From Sphingomonadales bacterium UBA658 (GTDB lineage: Bacteria > Pseudomonadota > Alphaproteobacteria > Sphingomonadales > Sphingomonadaceae): 17,872 bases of DNA. The position numbers and the translations under genes were made by a program. The notes below the pieces were generated by a model. It did no database searches. It was not told the DNA's origin and saw nothing but the letters and a program-made list of their open reading frames with translations. Where the stretch lies: NCBI GenBank assembly GCA_002299195.1, contig DBOA01000182.1, positions 1 to 17,872 on the forward strand, given 5' to 3'. Positions 1 through 8,008 of this stretch are shown here, one piece after another; position 1 is the stretch's first letter; the number at the start of each line of letters is the position of its first letter.

Positions 1-401
1 GCCAATTCGCCACCTTGCCACCAGCCATTAAGCAGGGTCGCAACGCCGCCGGCCATGACGATCGCCATATAGGCAATGATCCAATTGGCCGAATTGCGTG
101 CGGCGATCCCGACCCTGTCGCCTTTTTGAAGCTTGTGCCCGTCGACTAAGCCGCCGGCCAGCACGCGCGCTGCGGCATAAGTTTCGCGAAAGCTTAGGCG
201 GATGTCGCCATCTACCAAAAATTCTTTGTCCGCATGCGTGGCGCAAAAAAATGCCAGATAGTCGGCCATGTTGCCGGGTGCTTTCGCCAGCATGGGCAAT
301 TGCACACCAAATTTTTCAACATAGGTCACCGTTAAAGGGCCATCGTCGGTCATGAGACGATTTATGGTAGCGTCGATCGCAAGGTCCAATTGGGACGGCA
401 T
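1..401 (-). CDS. Acyl-CoA synthetase (class I adenylate-forming enzyme), N-terminal part, cut by window edge
   Basis: This gene starts at ATG 401 and runs off the left edge after 133 codons, with no stop in the frame. A strong AGGAGAG Shine-Dalgarno sequence lies about 6-10 bases before the ATG. The protein begins MPSQLDLAIDATINRL and contains the N-terminal block of AMP-forming acyl-CoA synthetases: KGDRVGIAARNSANWIIAYM, followed by MAGGVATLLNGWWQGGEL. The family activates carboxylic acids with ATP, giving an acyl-adenylate and then the CoA thioester. The P-loop-like STGTPK motif and the C-terminal lid are outside the window, so the substrate cannot be judged. It is divergent from lgt with a 75-base gap, so the two promoters must lie in 402-476. 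I am confident of the family; long-chain fatty acid versus other carboxylate is open. Confidence 0.88.
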   Translation of the reverse strand, partial: MPSQLDLAIDATINRLMTDDGPLTVTYVEKFGVQLPMLAKAPGNMADYLAFFCATHADKEFLVDGDIRLSFRETYAAARVLAGGLVDGHKLQKGDRVGIAARNSANWIIAYMAIVMAGGVATLLNGWWQGGEL

Positions 402-476
402 TTGATTCTCTCCTAAACTCTTTGTGCACCTTCTATTTCGCTCTATAGGAAAGTCAAAATATCCTAAGGAAAAACT

Positions 477-1322
477 GTGTCATTCGAGATTATTGCTACA
501 GCAGCGAACTATATTCAGTTCACAGACCTTGGTGTTGGCCCTGTTGCGCTTGATCTGGGCTTCTTTCAGCTGCGTTGGTATTCCTTGGCCTATCTTGTAG
601 GTATTTTGCTCGGCTACGGCTTTTTGCTCAAACTGCTGGCACGGCCAGGCGCGCCGATGTCGCGTGACCATGCAGACGATATCATTTTATATGCGACGCT
701 GGGCATCATATTGGGCGGACGAACGGGTTATATCTTGTTCTACCAGCCATCGATTTTGCAGAACCCGTTAGATGTCTTCAAACTGTGGGAAGGCGGCATG
801 TCGTTCCATGGCGGCGCGCTTGGAATCATTTTTGCTCTCTGGCTTTTGGCGCGTAAGTATAAGCTCTCTTTCCTACGCGTTTGTGATTATCTCGCATGTT
901 GCGTCCCGTTTGGCCTCTTCTTCGGCCGGTTGGCAAATTTCGTGAATGATGAGCTTTGGGGCCGCGTGACGGACGTGCCTTGGGCCATCGTGTTTCCAAA
1001 TGGTGGCGATTTGCCGCGGCACCCAAGCCAGCTGTATGAAGCTGGGCTCGAGGGGCTTTTGATGGCGGCGATCATGTGGCCGTTATTCTGGAAAACAGAC
1101 GCTCGCTATAAACCCGGCTTTCTGTGTGGCATGGCGGCTGTCATTTATGGCCTTTCCCGCTTTACCATCGAATTCTTCCGGGAACCTGACCAGCAGTTAC
1201 AGTGGCTGGTCGAAGCAAGCGGCCTGAGCATGGGGCAGTGGTTGACCACCCCGATGATCCTAATCGGCTTGTTCCTCTTATTCACGGCAGGGGCTCGCAG
1301 GCAGCGTAACAGTGCCGCCTGA
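477..1322 (+). CDS. lgt: Prolipoprotein diacylglyceryl transferase Lgt
   Basis: Lgt moves the diacylglyceryl group of phosphatidylglycerol to the lipobox cysteine of prolipoproteins in the inner membrane, the first step of lipoprotein maturation. The protein has 281 residues, close to the family's usual length of about 290, and several hydrophobic segments. Diagnostic motifs are seen: MSFHGGALG (around residue 108, with the conserved His), GRLANFVNDELWGR (150-163, the Lgt signature) and RHPSQLYEA (181-189). The signature deviates slightly from the usual GRIGNFINGELWGR: Ala replaces Gly and Asp replaces Gly, while the Arg and Asn are kept. The start is GTG 477, chosen because AAGGA at 466-470 sits 6 bases upstream. 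A possible promoter, TTGTGC (422) and TATAGG (444) with 16-base spacing, lies in the divergent gap but is weak evidence. The 3' end overlaps the next gene by 11 bases. A likely client, an auxiliary lipoprotein, is encoded at 2389-2985. Confidence 0.97.
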   Translation: MSFEIIATAANYIQFTDLGVGPVALDLGFFQLRWYSLAYLVGILLGYGFLLKLLARPGAPMSRDHADDIILYATLGIILGGRTGYILFYQPSILQNPLDVFKLWEGGMSFHGGALGIIFALWLLARKYKLSFLRVCDYLACCVPFGLFFGRLANFVNDELWGRVTDVPWAIVFPNGGDLPRHPSQLYEAGLEGLLMAAIMWPLFWKTDARYKPGFLCGMAAVIYGLSRFTIEFFREPDQQLQWLVEASGLSMGQWLTTPMILIGLFLLFTAGARRQRNSAA

Positions 1323-2373
1323 CACGCAGACGACAAGCCAACGCCTCACACACCGCATTGAAGCGTCTGGACCCATTAGCGTTGCCGAATATATGCGCGT
1401 GGCAAACACCGTATATTACGGCCGCGCTGATCCTTTGGGCGCCGATGGCGACTTCATAACGGCGCCTGAGATTAGTCAGATGTTCGGCGAAATGGTCGGG
1501 ATTTGGCTGAGCGATATCTGGTTGCGTCGCGGCCGTCCTTCGTCATGTTATTATGTCGAACTTGGGCCGGGCAGGGGCACGCTGGCTGCCGATGCGCTTC
1601 GAACAATGAAGCGTTTCGGATTTGAACCAGAGGTTCATTTTGTCGAGAATAGCCCGGCCTTGCGAGACAAGCAGCTGGCGGCTGTGCCCGCTGCTATGTT
1701 CCATGATGATGTGGGAACGGTGCCAACCGACGCGCCATTGCTCATCGTCGCTAACGAATTCTTTGATGCGCTGCCCATCGTGCAGATGATTGCCACGAAC
1801 GCCGGCTGGCACGAGAGAGTTGTCGTCCCCGATCATAGTGGACGGTTTGCGGCAATGCCGGGGCCGCGTTCCACGGACGCCCTAGTTCCTAAACAGTTCC
1901 GCATGGCGTCGGTTGGAAGCATTTACGAAACGTGCCCGGATGCCGCTTTAGTGATGGACATGCTTTCCACGCGACTGTCCGGCCAAGGCGGGGTTATGTT
2001 GACCATTGATTATGGTTATCTTGAGCCAGCGCTGGGCAGCACGTTGCAGGCGGTGCAAAATCACACATATGCGGACCCATTTTCGGATCCTGGCCATTGT
2101 GATTTGACTGCGCATGTCGATTTCCATGCGCTTTCGCTCTGCGCACAAAGATCCGGGCTCAACGTTTCGGGGCCATGCAATCAGGGCGCTTGGTTGTCGG
2201 GATTGGGCATTGATCAGCGCGCTATGAGCTTGGCGCAGGCAAATCCTGATCGGGCTTCGGAAATTTCCGCCGCGCGCAGCAGGCTTGTTGCCCGTGAATC
2301 CATGGGCGCGTTATTCAAAGTGATGGCGACATATGCAAAGGGCTGGCCCGAACCCGAAGGATTTGCGCGTTAG
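1312..2373 (+). CDS. MidA/NDUFAF7-family SAM-dependent methyltransferase
   Basis: The 353-residue protein belongs to the MidA/NDUFAF7 family (formerly DUF185). Mitochondrial NDUFAF7 dimethylates an arginine of complex I subunit NDUFS2; the bacterial substrate is not well established. The family blocks are visible: GDFITAPEISQMFGE (46-60), the SAM-binding motif I VELGPGRG (82-89), ANEFFDALPI (147-156) and a later LTIDYGY segment. No signal peptide or membrane segment is seen, so it is probably cytoplasmic. The start GTG 1312 lies inside the end of lgt (11-base overlap), which suggests translational coupling and one transcript. No strong Shine-Dalgarno sequence is seen, as expected for a coupled gene. 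The lgt-MidA order is, from memory, common in alphaproteobacteria, often followed by pgeF; here pgeF lies 5.6 kb away on the other strand. Confidence 0.93.
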   Translation: MPPDTQTTSQRLTHRIEASGPISVAEYMRVANTVYYGRADPLGADGDFITAPEISQMFGEMVGIWLSDIWLRRGRPSSCYYVELGPGRGTLAADALRTMKRFGFEPEVHFVENSPALRDKQLAAVPAAMFHDDVGTVPTDAPLLIVANEFFDALPIVQMIATNAGWHERVVVPDHSGRFAAMPGPRSTDALVPKQFRMASVGSIYETCPDAALVMDMLSTRLSGQGGVMLTIDYGYLEPALGSTLQAVQNHTYADPFSDPGHCDLTAHVDFHALSLCAQRSGLNVSGPCNQGAWLSGLGIDQRAMSLAQANPDRASEISAARSRLVARESMGALFKVMATYAKGWPEPEGFAR

Positions 2374-2388
2374 GTCAAACTGAAGCGC

Positions 2389-2985
2389 TCAGTTCGCCCA
2401 TTCGGCAATCTGCAACGCCACCTCATTTGCCGCTTCATTCAACGCTGCCCCAACAGGCTTGGCTTCAACAGCCGCAACGGGTCGGCGGGCTTCAAATCTG
2501 CGTTTTTCGGTGGGGTTGCCGCGCGTGATTTTTACCGCGTCAAATACCACCACCGCTTCATTGGTTGCGGCGTCCACACCAAATTCCAATAGGCTGCCGG
2601 AGATAAAGCGTGCTGCTTTGCCGCCGGCATCGACTTCGCTGAGTACCAAATGACCGGTTTTGGCCGACACCGTTTCGGACAATAGTTGCTGCATCAGCCG
2701 GGCCGGCTTGTCGGCCCAAAACGCATCCTTCACATAGGCAATACTGCTGGCGTTGATCTGGACAGGCACGCGGTTCGTGTCGAGTTTGCGCGGCACCTCC
2801 GGCGTTTGTATGACCAAAACTTCAGCCGCAGATGCGGTTCGGGCTGCACCTGCAGCCACGCTGTTATCGGCGGTCAGCACGAGCATGGAGGGCGGCGCTT
2901 TCGTCTCGAAGCTTACACAAGCACCGAGGCTGAGAATGACGGGTAAGGCCAATAAGCGTGCGCCGGTTAATTTGCTAAACATCAT
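2389..2985 (-). CDS. ABC-type transport auxiliary lipoprotein of the MCE/Mla-type system
   Basis: The 198-residue protein has a lipoprotein signal: a short basic start, a hydrophobic stretch and the lipobox LGAC with the lipidated Cys at residue 23. It is therefore expected to be membrane-anchored in the periplasm after processing by Lgt. The rest fits the auxiliary lipoprotein family (PqiC/ABC_trans_aux-like) that accompanies MCE transporters. Such proteins are thought to help anchor or complete the lipid path at the outer membrane. The start ATG 2985 overlaps the stop of the MCE gene as ATGA, so it is the last gene of the four-gene operon and is probably translationally coupled. It converges with the MidA gene, with 15 bases between the stop codons. 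The family call rests on both the lipobox and the position; sequence recognition alone is moderate. Confidence 0.85.
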   Translation of the reverse strand: MMFSKLTGARLLALPVILSLGACVSFETKAPPSMLVLTADNSVAAGAARTASAAEVLVIQTPEVPRKLDTNRVPVQINASSIAYVKDAFWADKPARLMQQLLSETVSAKTGHLVLSEVDAGGKAARFISGSLLEFGVDAATNEAVVVFDAVKITRGNPTEKRRFEARRPVAAVEAKPVGAALNEAANEVALQIAEWAN

Positions 2986-3962
2986 TTTTGCTTCCTGCTG
3001 CCAGGTTGATAATCGGGCAATGCCGGCGCGCTGACGACGCTGCCAATACCACCCTGATCAACCTTTTCGGTGACCGATTTCAAAGAGACAGACAGTTCGC
3101 GAAGATCGCGCGCCAATTGCGTAACCTCTGGAAATGTCTGCGTATTTAGCGTTTCAATTGCCGGGTTGGCATTGTTCAACGTCGTTTCCAGCGCAGCCAG
3201 ACTGCCATTGGCGGAGCGAAGCGTTTTACGCAGTTCAACCAACATGGGGCGGCCATCGCTATCAAGCAGCTTGTTGGTGGTGCCCGCCATTTTGGTGATT
3301 TCATCTGCGGCAAGGCCTGCCTTTTGCAACGCGATGCGCGATTCCTGAATCGCGGCGCGCAAATCCGGACCTTGTGTAGCCAGCGTGCCCGACAGATTTT
3401 CGACATTGTCTAATATCTGCTCAATGGATTGCTGGTTCTTGTCAGACAGAATGTTCGTCAAACGCTCGGTTAACGCTGACAGCCGCTCCAACAATAACGG
3501 CGCATTGTTCAACAATTCCCCCAAGGCCCCTGGCTTTGTGGGGATGACGGGAACGCCGGTGGGACATGCCGATTTCGGGTTGGCTTCTGGGCAAACCAAA
3601 GCAGGTGCGCCCTTGACCGCGCCGTCCAGTTGAATTTCAGAAACGCCGGTAAAGCCGACGCCGTTGATCGTCGCAGTGGTGCCCAGAAGCACGGGAACGC
3701 TGTCCTTGATGGTGATGCGAACGCGGACAAATTCTGGATCGGGTTCCCACAATTCAATGCTTTGGATTTCGCCGACAGGCACACCTGAAAAGGAAACGCC
3801 TGAACCCTTGGCAAGACCGTTCACCGACTGTTGGAAGAATATGTCATATTCTTTCTTGTCGCCTTCGGCAGCGCGTGACAGCCAAACGGTAAATGCCGCG
3901 AGCAAGGCCACAAGAAGAAGCGTGATAGCGCCCACCATCACATAGTTGGATTTGGTCTCCAT
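2982..3962 (-). CDS. MlaD-like MCE-domain protein, substrate-binding part of lipid ABC transporter
   Basis: The 326-residue protein has a single N-terminal transmembrane anchor (about residues 7-29) and then an MCE domain (about 38-116) with the typical SGVSFSGVPVGEI segment. A long, mainly helical C-terminal region follows, with repeated small and charged residues. In known Mla systems, MCE domains form hexameric rings in the periplasm that make a hydrophobic channel for phospholipids between the membranes. This protein is longer than E. coli MlaD (about 180 residues). The helical extension resembles the needle-type tails of longer MCE proteins, which is an inference from length and composition. 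It starts 9 bases after the ATPase gene stops and overlaps the lipoprotein gene by 4 bases. Its substrate could be phospholipid, sterol or another hydrophobic compound; the sequence does not decide. Confidence 0.92.
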   Translation of the reverse strand: METKSNYVMVGAITLLLVALLAAFTVWLSRAAEGDKKEYDIFFQQSVNGLAKGSGVSFSGVPVGEIQSIELWEPDPEFVRVRITIKDSVPVLLGTTATINGVGFTGVSEIQLDGAVKGAPALVCPEANPKSACPTGVPVIPTKPGALGELLNNAPLLLERLSALTERLTNILSDKNQQSIEQILDNVENLSGTLATQGPDLRAAIQESRIALQKAGLAADEITKMAGTTNKLLDSDGRPMLVELRKTLRSANGSLAALETTLNNANPAIETLNTQTFPEVTQLARDLRELSVSLKSVTEKVDQGGIGSVVSAPALPDYQPGSRKQK

Positions 3963-3971
3963 CTTACTGTC

Positions 3972-4790
3972 CTATGACCTTCCTGGCTGATGCAATTGCG
4001 GTTGTGGGTTGTTGTGTTTGTCATGGCCACGGCGTGCTGCCCGCCCGCGTGGTCCGCTGAAATATTCGTTAATCCATGGGTGATCGATAGCCAGCAATTC
4101 TTCAATCGCGCCAACCGCAATCACCTTTTGGTCGGCGAGTACGGCGACCCGGTCACAGATGGCATAGAGCGTATCGAGATCATGCGTAATCAGGAATACG
4201 GTGAGGCCGAGGGTTTCTTTCAAATCCCGCGTCAGATTATCGAAGTTTGCAGCGCCGATGGGATCGAGGCCAGCCGTTGGCTCATCCAAAAACAGAAGCT
4301 CGGGATCCATGGCCAAAGCCCGCGCTAGGCCCGCGCGTTTGCGCATACCGCCGGACAACTCGGATGGAAATTTATGGGCTGCATCGGCAGGAAGCCCGCT
4401 GAGGTAAATTTTATAATGTGCGATTTCGTCGAGCAACGCCTTGCTGAAATCGGGATAGAATTCGCGCAGTGGGACCTGCACATTTTCAGCGACCGTCAAC
4501 GTGGAAAACAACGCGCCGCCCTGAAACAATACGCCCCACCGGCGCCGAACGTCGCTGGCTTCGTCCTCTTCCTTGCCGATCATGCCTTCATCGAAAACGC
4601 GGATTTTGCCAGCGACTGGCTCCTGAAGCCCAATGATGGACCGCATCAACACCGACTTGCCCGTGCCCGACCCACCCACAACACCAAGTATCTCGCCGCG
4701 GCGCACCTCGAGATTTAAATCCTGGTGAATGACCTGCTCGCCAAAGCTGTTGCACAGGCCTTGCACGGAAATGATGTTGGGCTGGTCCAT
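3972..4790 (-). CDS. MlaF-like ABC transporter ATP-binding protein
   Basis: The 272-residue protein is a complete ABC ATPase: Walker A GGSGTGKS (39-46), Q-loop Q90, signature LSGGM (145-149), Walker B LLFLDE (165-170), D-loop GLDP and switch His in ITHDLD (203). The signature LSGGMRKRAGLARAL is the MlaF-type variant, with M where most transporters have Q. It powers the MlaE-type permease encoded just upstream, with only 3 bases between the genes. The last 25 or so residues (from GPRGRAARRGHD) form a basic, Gln/Asn/Pro-rich tail beyond the ATPase fold. MlaF proteins are known to use a C-terminal extension for dimer contacts, but whether this tail does so is unknown. The start ATG 4790 gives the usual N-terminal beta strand. 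Confidence 0.95.
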   Translation of the reverse strand: MDQPNIISVQGLCNSFGEQVIHQDLNLEVRRGEILGVVGGSGTGKSVLMRSIIGLQEPVAGKIRVFDEGMIGKEEDEASDVRRRWGVLFQGGALFSTLTVAENVQVPLREFYPDFSKALLDEIAHYKIYLSGLPADAAHKFPSELSGGMRKRAGLARALAMDPELLFLDEPTAGLDPIGAANFDNLTRDLKETLGLTVFLITHDLDTLYAICDRVAVLADQKVIAVGAIEELLAIDHPWINEYFSGPRGRAARRGHDKHNNPQPQLHQPGRS

Positions 4791-4793
4791 GGT

Positions 4794-5912
4794 TTAATTC
4801 CAGCCAATTTCGCTAAAGAATATGGCGAAAAATGCATCGAGAACGATGACGAGGAATATGGCCTGCACCACTGCAGCAGTGGTTTTCAATCCGACCTGCT
4901 CCGCATTGCCATGCACTTGCATCCCTTGGAAACAGCCTGCCATGGCAATGATTGCGCCAAAGACGGGCGCCTTAATCATGCCAATCCAGAAATCGGTCAT
5001 CGGTGTAACTTCACGCAGCCGCTGCACAAAGGTCGCGGGTGGAATTTCGAGAACGATCCAGCACAAAAGTCCGCCGCCGATCACGGACATCAGCGATGCG
5101 AATATGCCCAATAAGGGCATCATCATGACCGCTGCAATGACCCTTGGAACAACCAAAGCTTCGACTGGTACGACACCTATGGTGCGCATCGCATCAATTT
5201 CTTCGGTGATTTTCATCGTGCCGATTTGCGCAGCAAAGGCAGAGCCCGACCGACCGGCGACCATGATCGCGGTCATCAAAATTCCCAATTCGCGAAAGGT
5301 CAGCCTGCCAATCAGGTTGATGGTGAACACCTCTGCGCCAAATTGCCGCAACTGGACCGCACCTTGCTGCGCTATCACGATACCGATGAGAAAACTCATC
5401 AGGCCAATGATGCCCAACGCACGCACACCGACCATGTCAAAATGCTGGACCACGGCATGCCAGCGGAAACGGCCGGGGTTCATCGCAAGTATGAACGACG
5501 CCTTCACAACCTGACCAACAAAGCCCAGAAATTGCAAAAGCGTTGTAAAGCTGATGACGACACTATGGCCCACTTCGGCCAGGAACCGCTCAAATGATGG
5601 CGGATGTGGTCGCGGCGGTATATCGGCCTGATCCGCGCCACTGACAGCCTGAAGCAGACGACTGGCATCTTTACCTGCGCCCACGATTTCGGCGCCCGAC
5701 GTTTTTGCGGTGCGGTGAACAAGCCACGCGCCAACCGTGTCCATATGTTCAACCGCGCTGAGATCAATTTTGCGCACATCGGCGGACAAATCGCGCAAGC
5801 GGCCGTCGACATCGCCGATCAAAGCTATGGTAAAGCTGCCCGATAAGCGGAGAATGTGCCCGCCATCGGCCAAGTCTTCTTGCAAGAACTCTGCAGGGTT
5901 AGCCATATCCAT
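4794..5912 (-). CDS. MlaE-like permease with N-terminal STAS domain (MlaB-MlaE fusion)
   Basis: The 372-residue protein is the membrane part of the MCE-linked ABC transporter. Residues 1 to about 100 look like a STAS (MlaB-like) domain, with the pattern LRLSGSFTIA and IDLSAVEHMDTVGAWLV. Residues from about 125 to the end form the MlaE permease, with five or six hydrophobic segments and the family signature FRELGILMTAIMVAGRSGSA followed by a GTMKITEEIDAM segment. In E. coli the STAS protein MlaB is separate and stabilises the ATPase; here both functions are in one chain, a common variant. It is the first gene of the operon. ATG 5912 is used here; ATG 5906 is two codons further in and equally possible, since neither has a clear Shine-Dalgarno sequence. 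It is divergent from the HAD phosphatase gene with a 72-base gap. Confidence 0.94.
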   Translation of the reverse strand: MDMANPAEFLQEDLADGGHILRLSGSFTIALIGDVDGRLRDLSADVRKIDLSAVEHMDTVGAWLVHRTAKTSGAEIVGAGKDASRLLQAVSGADQADIPPRPHPPSFERFLAEVGHSVVISFTTLLQFLGFVGQVVKASFILAMNPGRFRWHAVVQHFDMVGVRALGIIGLMSFLIGIVIAQQGAVQLRQFGAEVFTINLIGRLTFRELGILMTAIMVAGRSGSAFAAQIGTMKITEEIDAMRTIGVVPVEALVVPRVIAAVMMMPLLGIFASLMSVIGGGLLCWIVLEIPPATFVQRLREVTPMTDFWIGMIKAPVFGAIIAMAGCFQGMQVHGNAEQVGLKTTAAVVQAIFLVIVLDAFFAIFFSEIGWN

Positions 5913-5984
5913 ATAACTGGCGTATAAAGGGAAGTATCACAAGCCTCTAGACTTCTTCCATTTTATTATGCCTGTAGCAGACCG

Positions 5985-6683
5985 ATGACTGACGCCAAAC
6001 CAACGCTGCTTGCCATATATGATATGGACAAGACCGTCACGCGACGCGCCACCTATAATGGGTTCCTCCTGCATATGGCGCTTAACAAGGCACCGTGGCG
6101 ATTGTTCCTTGCGCCGTTATTGCCCATTGGGCTGGCATTATACGCGCTGAAGCTGTGGGACCGTGCCCGGTTAAAGCAATTTTCGCAGACATTGCTTATC
6201 GGCCACCGCGTTCCAAGGGCGCGATTTGCCAAATATCTGGAAAGCCATGCTGACATTGTGGTGGGCAAAAATGTCTATCCACAGCTGCTTGCGCGCGTGG
6301 CGGAGGAAAAAGCGGCGGGCTATCGCCATGTCATGGCAACGGCGTCGTATCGGCTATATGTCGAGGCGATCGCAAAGCGGCTTGGCTTTGATGATGTCAT
6401 CGCGACGGACCTTGCCACGGACAGCACCGGACATGTTTTGGCACGCATTGACGGGCATAATTGTTACGACGCGGCGAAGCTTGAACGGGTCAAAGGCTGG
6501 ATGGAAGCCCATGGTTTGTCACGCGAAAACTGCCACATCCGTGCCTATTCAGACCATGTGTCCGATGCCCCGTTGCTCAGCTATGCTGATGAGCCCTTCG
6601 CTACCAATCCGCACGGGCCCCTTGCGCGCCTCGCGGCGACCAAGGGTTGGCCCATATTGGATTGGCGTGATCCTAAAGCCTGA
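5985..6683 (+). CDS. HAD-IB family phosphatase, PgpC-like layout
   Basis: The 232-residue protein carries HAD motif I as YDMDKT (nucleophile D13, acid/base D15), a motif II candidate in MATASYR, a motif III Lys in YDAAKLERVKGW, and motif IV YSDHVSDAPLL. This is the pattern of subfamily IB, which includes phosphoserine phosphatase and phosphatidylglycerophosphatase PgpC. After motif I comes a hydrophobic stretch, LFLAPLLPIGLALYALKL, then a basic helix. PgpC has a similar stretch at the same place, so a membrane-lipid phosphate substrate is plausible, but this is inference. ATG 5985 is the only good start, because the upstream ATG at 5968 meets a stop at once. The gene lies back to back with the MCE lipid transport operon. 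Phosphoserine phosphatase activity cannot be excluded. Confidence 0.85.
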   Translation: MTDAKPTLLAIYDMDKTVTRRATYNGFLLHMALNKAPWRLFLAPLLPIGLALYALKLWDRARLKQFSQTLLIGHRVPRARFAKYLESHADIVVGKNVYPQLLARVAEEKAAGYRHVMATASYRLYVEAIAKRLGFDDVIATDLATDSTGHVLARIDGHNCYDAAKLERVKGWMEAHGLSRENCHIRAYSDHVSDAPLLSYADEPFATNPHGPLARLAATKGWPILDWRDPKA

Positions 6684-6718
6684 GCGAAGGCCTGGTCGAA
6701 GTGGGATAGCAGCCTGGC

Positions 6719-8008
6719 TTAATCTTCCTCGATTAAGCTCGTTTCGCGCGTTTCAGGAAGCATCAGATAGGCAATCACCGTCGCACCGACGCAAATCGCG
6801 ACATACCAGAAAAATCCCGTTTCGTTGCCCGTACTTTTAAACCACAAAGCGACATATTCCAGCGTTCCGGCAAATATGGTGTTTCCCACCGCATAAGGAA
6901 ACGCAACGCCCAGCGCGCGGATATGGGCTGGAAACAGCTCCGCTTTTACCATGGCATTGTTGGCGGTGTATCCGCCGTGGAGTGTAATCGGGATCAGGAT
7001 CAGCGCCAACGCGACGATGGGCGAGGTGGCTTGGCCAACCAGCGTATAGATGGGCACCGCGACCAGCGCGACCCCAGCGCCTGCGATGAGTAGCAGCGGT
7101 TTTCGCCCAAAGCGGTCGGCCAGCATCCCTGCAATGGGCTGCAGACAGAAGGACCAAATCAACACGCCAGCGATAATCAACGTCGCAGTTTGCTTTTCAA
7201 AACCTGCGGTGTTGATCAGATATTTCAGCATATAGGTGGTAAAAGCATAAGACGCCAGGCCGCCACCACCCGACATCACCGCAACCAATATGCAGGATCG
7301 TTTGTGGTCCCGCCAAAGCAATTTCAGCGATGAATGTTCGCGTTTCTGGTCAATATTGGTGAATGATTTTGTTTCAGACATCGTCCGGCGCAAAAGATAG
7401 ACGCACAAGGCCAGAATGGACCCAATCACGAACGGAATGCGCCAGCCCCAATCGGCCATTTGCGCCTCGCTCAATAGCGCTTGCAAGATCAGGGCGACCA
7501 AAATGGCAAGCAACTGCCCACCGCTTAGCGTTGCATATTGGAAACTCGACCAAAAGCCGCGCCGCGCCGCCGGGGCCATTTCCGACAAATAGGTGGCACT
7601 TGACCCATATTCACCGCCGACGGACAGCCCTTGGACCATCCGTGCGATGACCAAGATCGTCGGCGCAACAACGCCAGCCTGCGCATAGGTCGGCGCAAAG
7701 GCAATGGCGAGCGATCCGCCCGCCATTAACAACACGGACAAGGTAAGCCCGGCCTTTCGGCCATGCTTGTCGCCATAGATACCCATCACCCAGGCACCGA
7801 TGGGACGCATCAGAAAACCAGCCGCAAAAATTGCAGCTGTGTTGAGCAACTGGGCTGTCAAATCGCCTTCAGGGAAAAATAACGGTGCGAAATAAATGCT
7901 GAATGTCGCGTAGGCGAACCAGTCATACCATTCGACCAAGTTCCCCGCGGAGCCGCCAATGATCGATTTAAAGCGTTGTCGTGTTATGCCCTGTTCAGCC
8001 ACCAGCAT
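6719..8008 (-). CDS. MFS transporter of the metabolite:H+ symporter type, KgtP-like
   Basis: With ATG 8008 the protein has 429 residues and about 12 hydrophobic segments, the normal size for the MHS branch of the major facilitator superfamily. Motifs seen are GNLVEWYDWFAYATFSIYFA, the loop 2-3 motif GDKHGRKAG, QGLSVGGEYGSSATYLSEMA, and the second-half loop DRFGRKP. Compared from memory with E. coli alpha-ketoglutarate permease KgtP, the agreement is strong through most of the length, including FFPEGD, FAAGFLMRPIG, GWRIPF and ALGVAFPYAVGN. Uptake of a small dicarboxylate with protons is therefore the best guess; ProP-like solutes are the alternative. The frame opens further to TTG 8023, but ATG 8008 is preferred; GTG 8002, with GGGG eight bases upstream, is also possible. 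The start lies inside the end of pgeF (14-base overlap), so the two are probably co-transcribed. Confidence 0.9.
   Translation of the reverse strand: MLVAEQGITRQRFKSIIGGSAGNLVEWYDWFAYATFSIYFAPLFFPEGDLTAQLLNTAAIFAAGFLMRPIGAWVMGIYGDKHGRKAGLTLSVLLMAGGSLAIAFAPTYAQAGVVAPTILVIARMVQGLSVGGEYGSSATYLSEMAPAARRGFWSSFQYATLSGGQLLAILVALILQALLSEAQMADWGWRIPFVIGSILALCVYLLRRTMSETKSFTNIDQKREHSSLKLLWRDHKRSCILVAVMSGGGGLASYAFTTYMLKYLINTAGFEKQTATLIIAGVLIWSFCLQPIAGMLADRFGRKPLLLIAGAGVALVAVPIYTLVGQATSPIVALALILIPITLHGGYTANNAMVKAELFPAHIRALGVAFPYAVGNTIFAGTLEYVALWFKSTGNETGFFWYVAICVGATVIAYLMLPETRETSLIEED

Noticed and set aside
2378..2394. Hairpin AACTGA-AGCGC-TCAGTT between the convergent MidA and lipoprotein genes
   Set aside because: Only six base pairs, no T-run on either side; weak as a terminator.
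4822..5514. 230-codon plus-strand frame opposite the MlaE-like gene
   Set aside because: It is a shadow frame of a strongly supported membrane protein gene, with biased residues (Met/Thr/Pro/Ile) as expected from the antisense.
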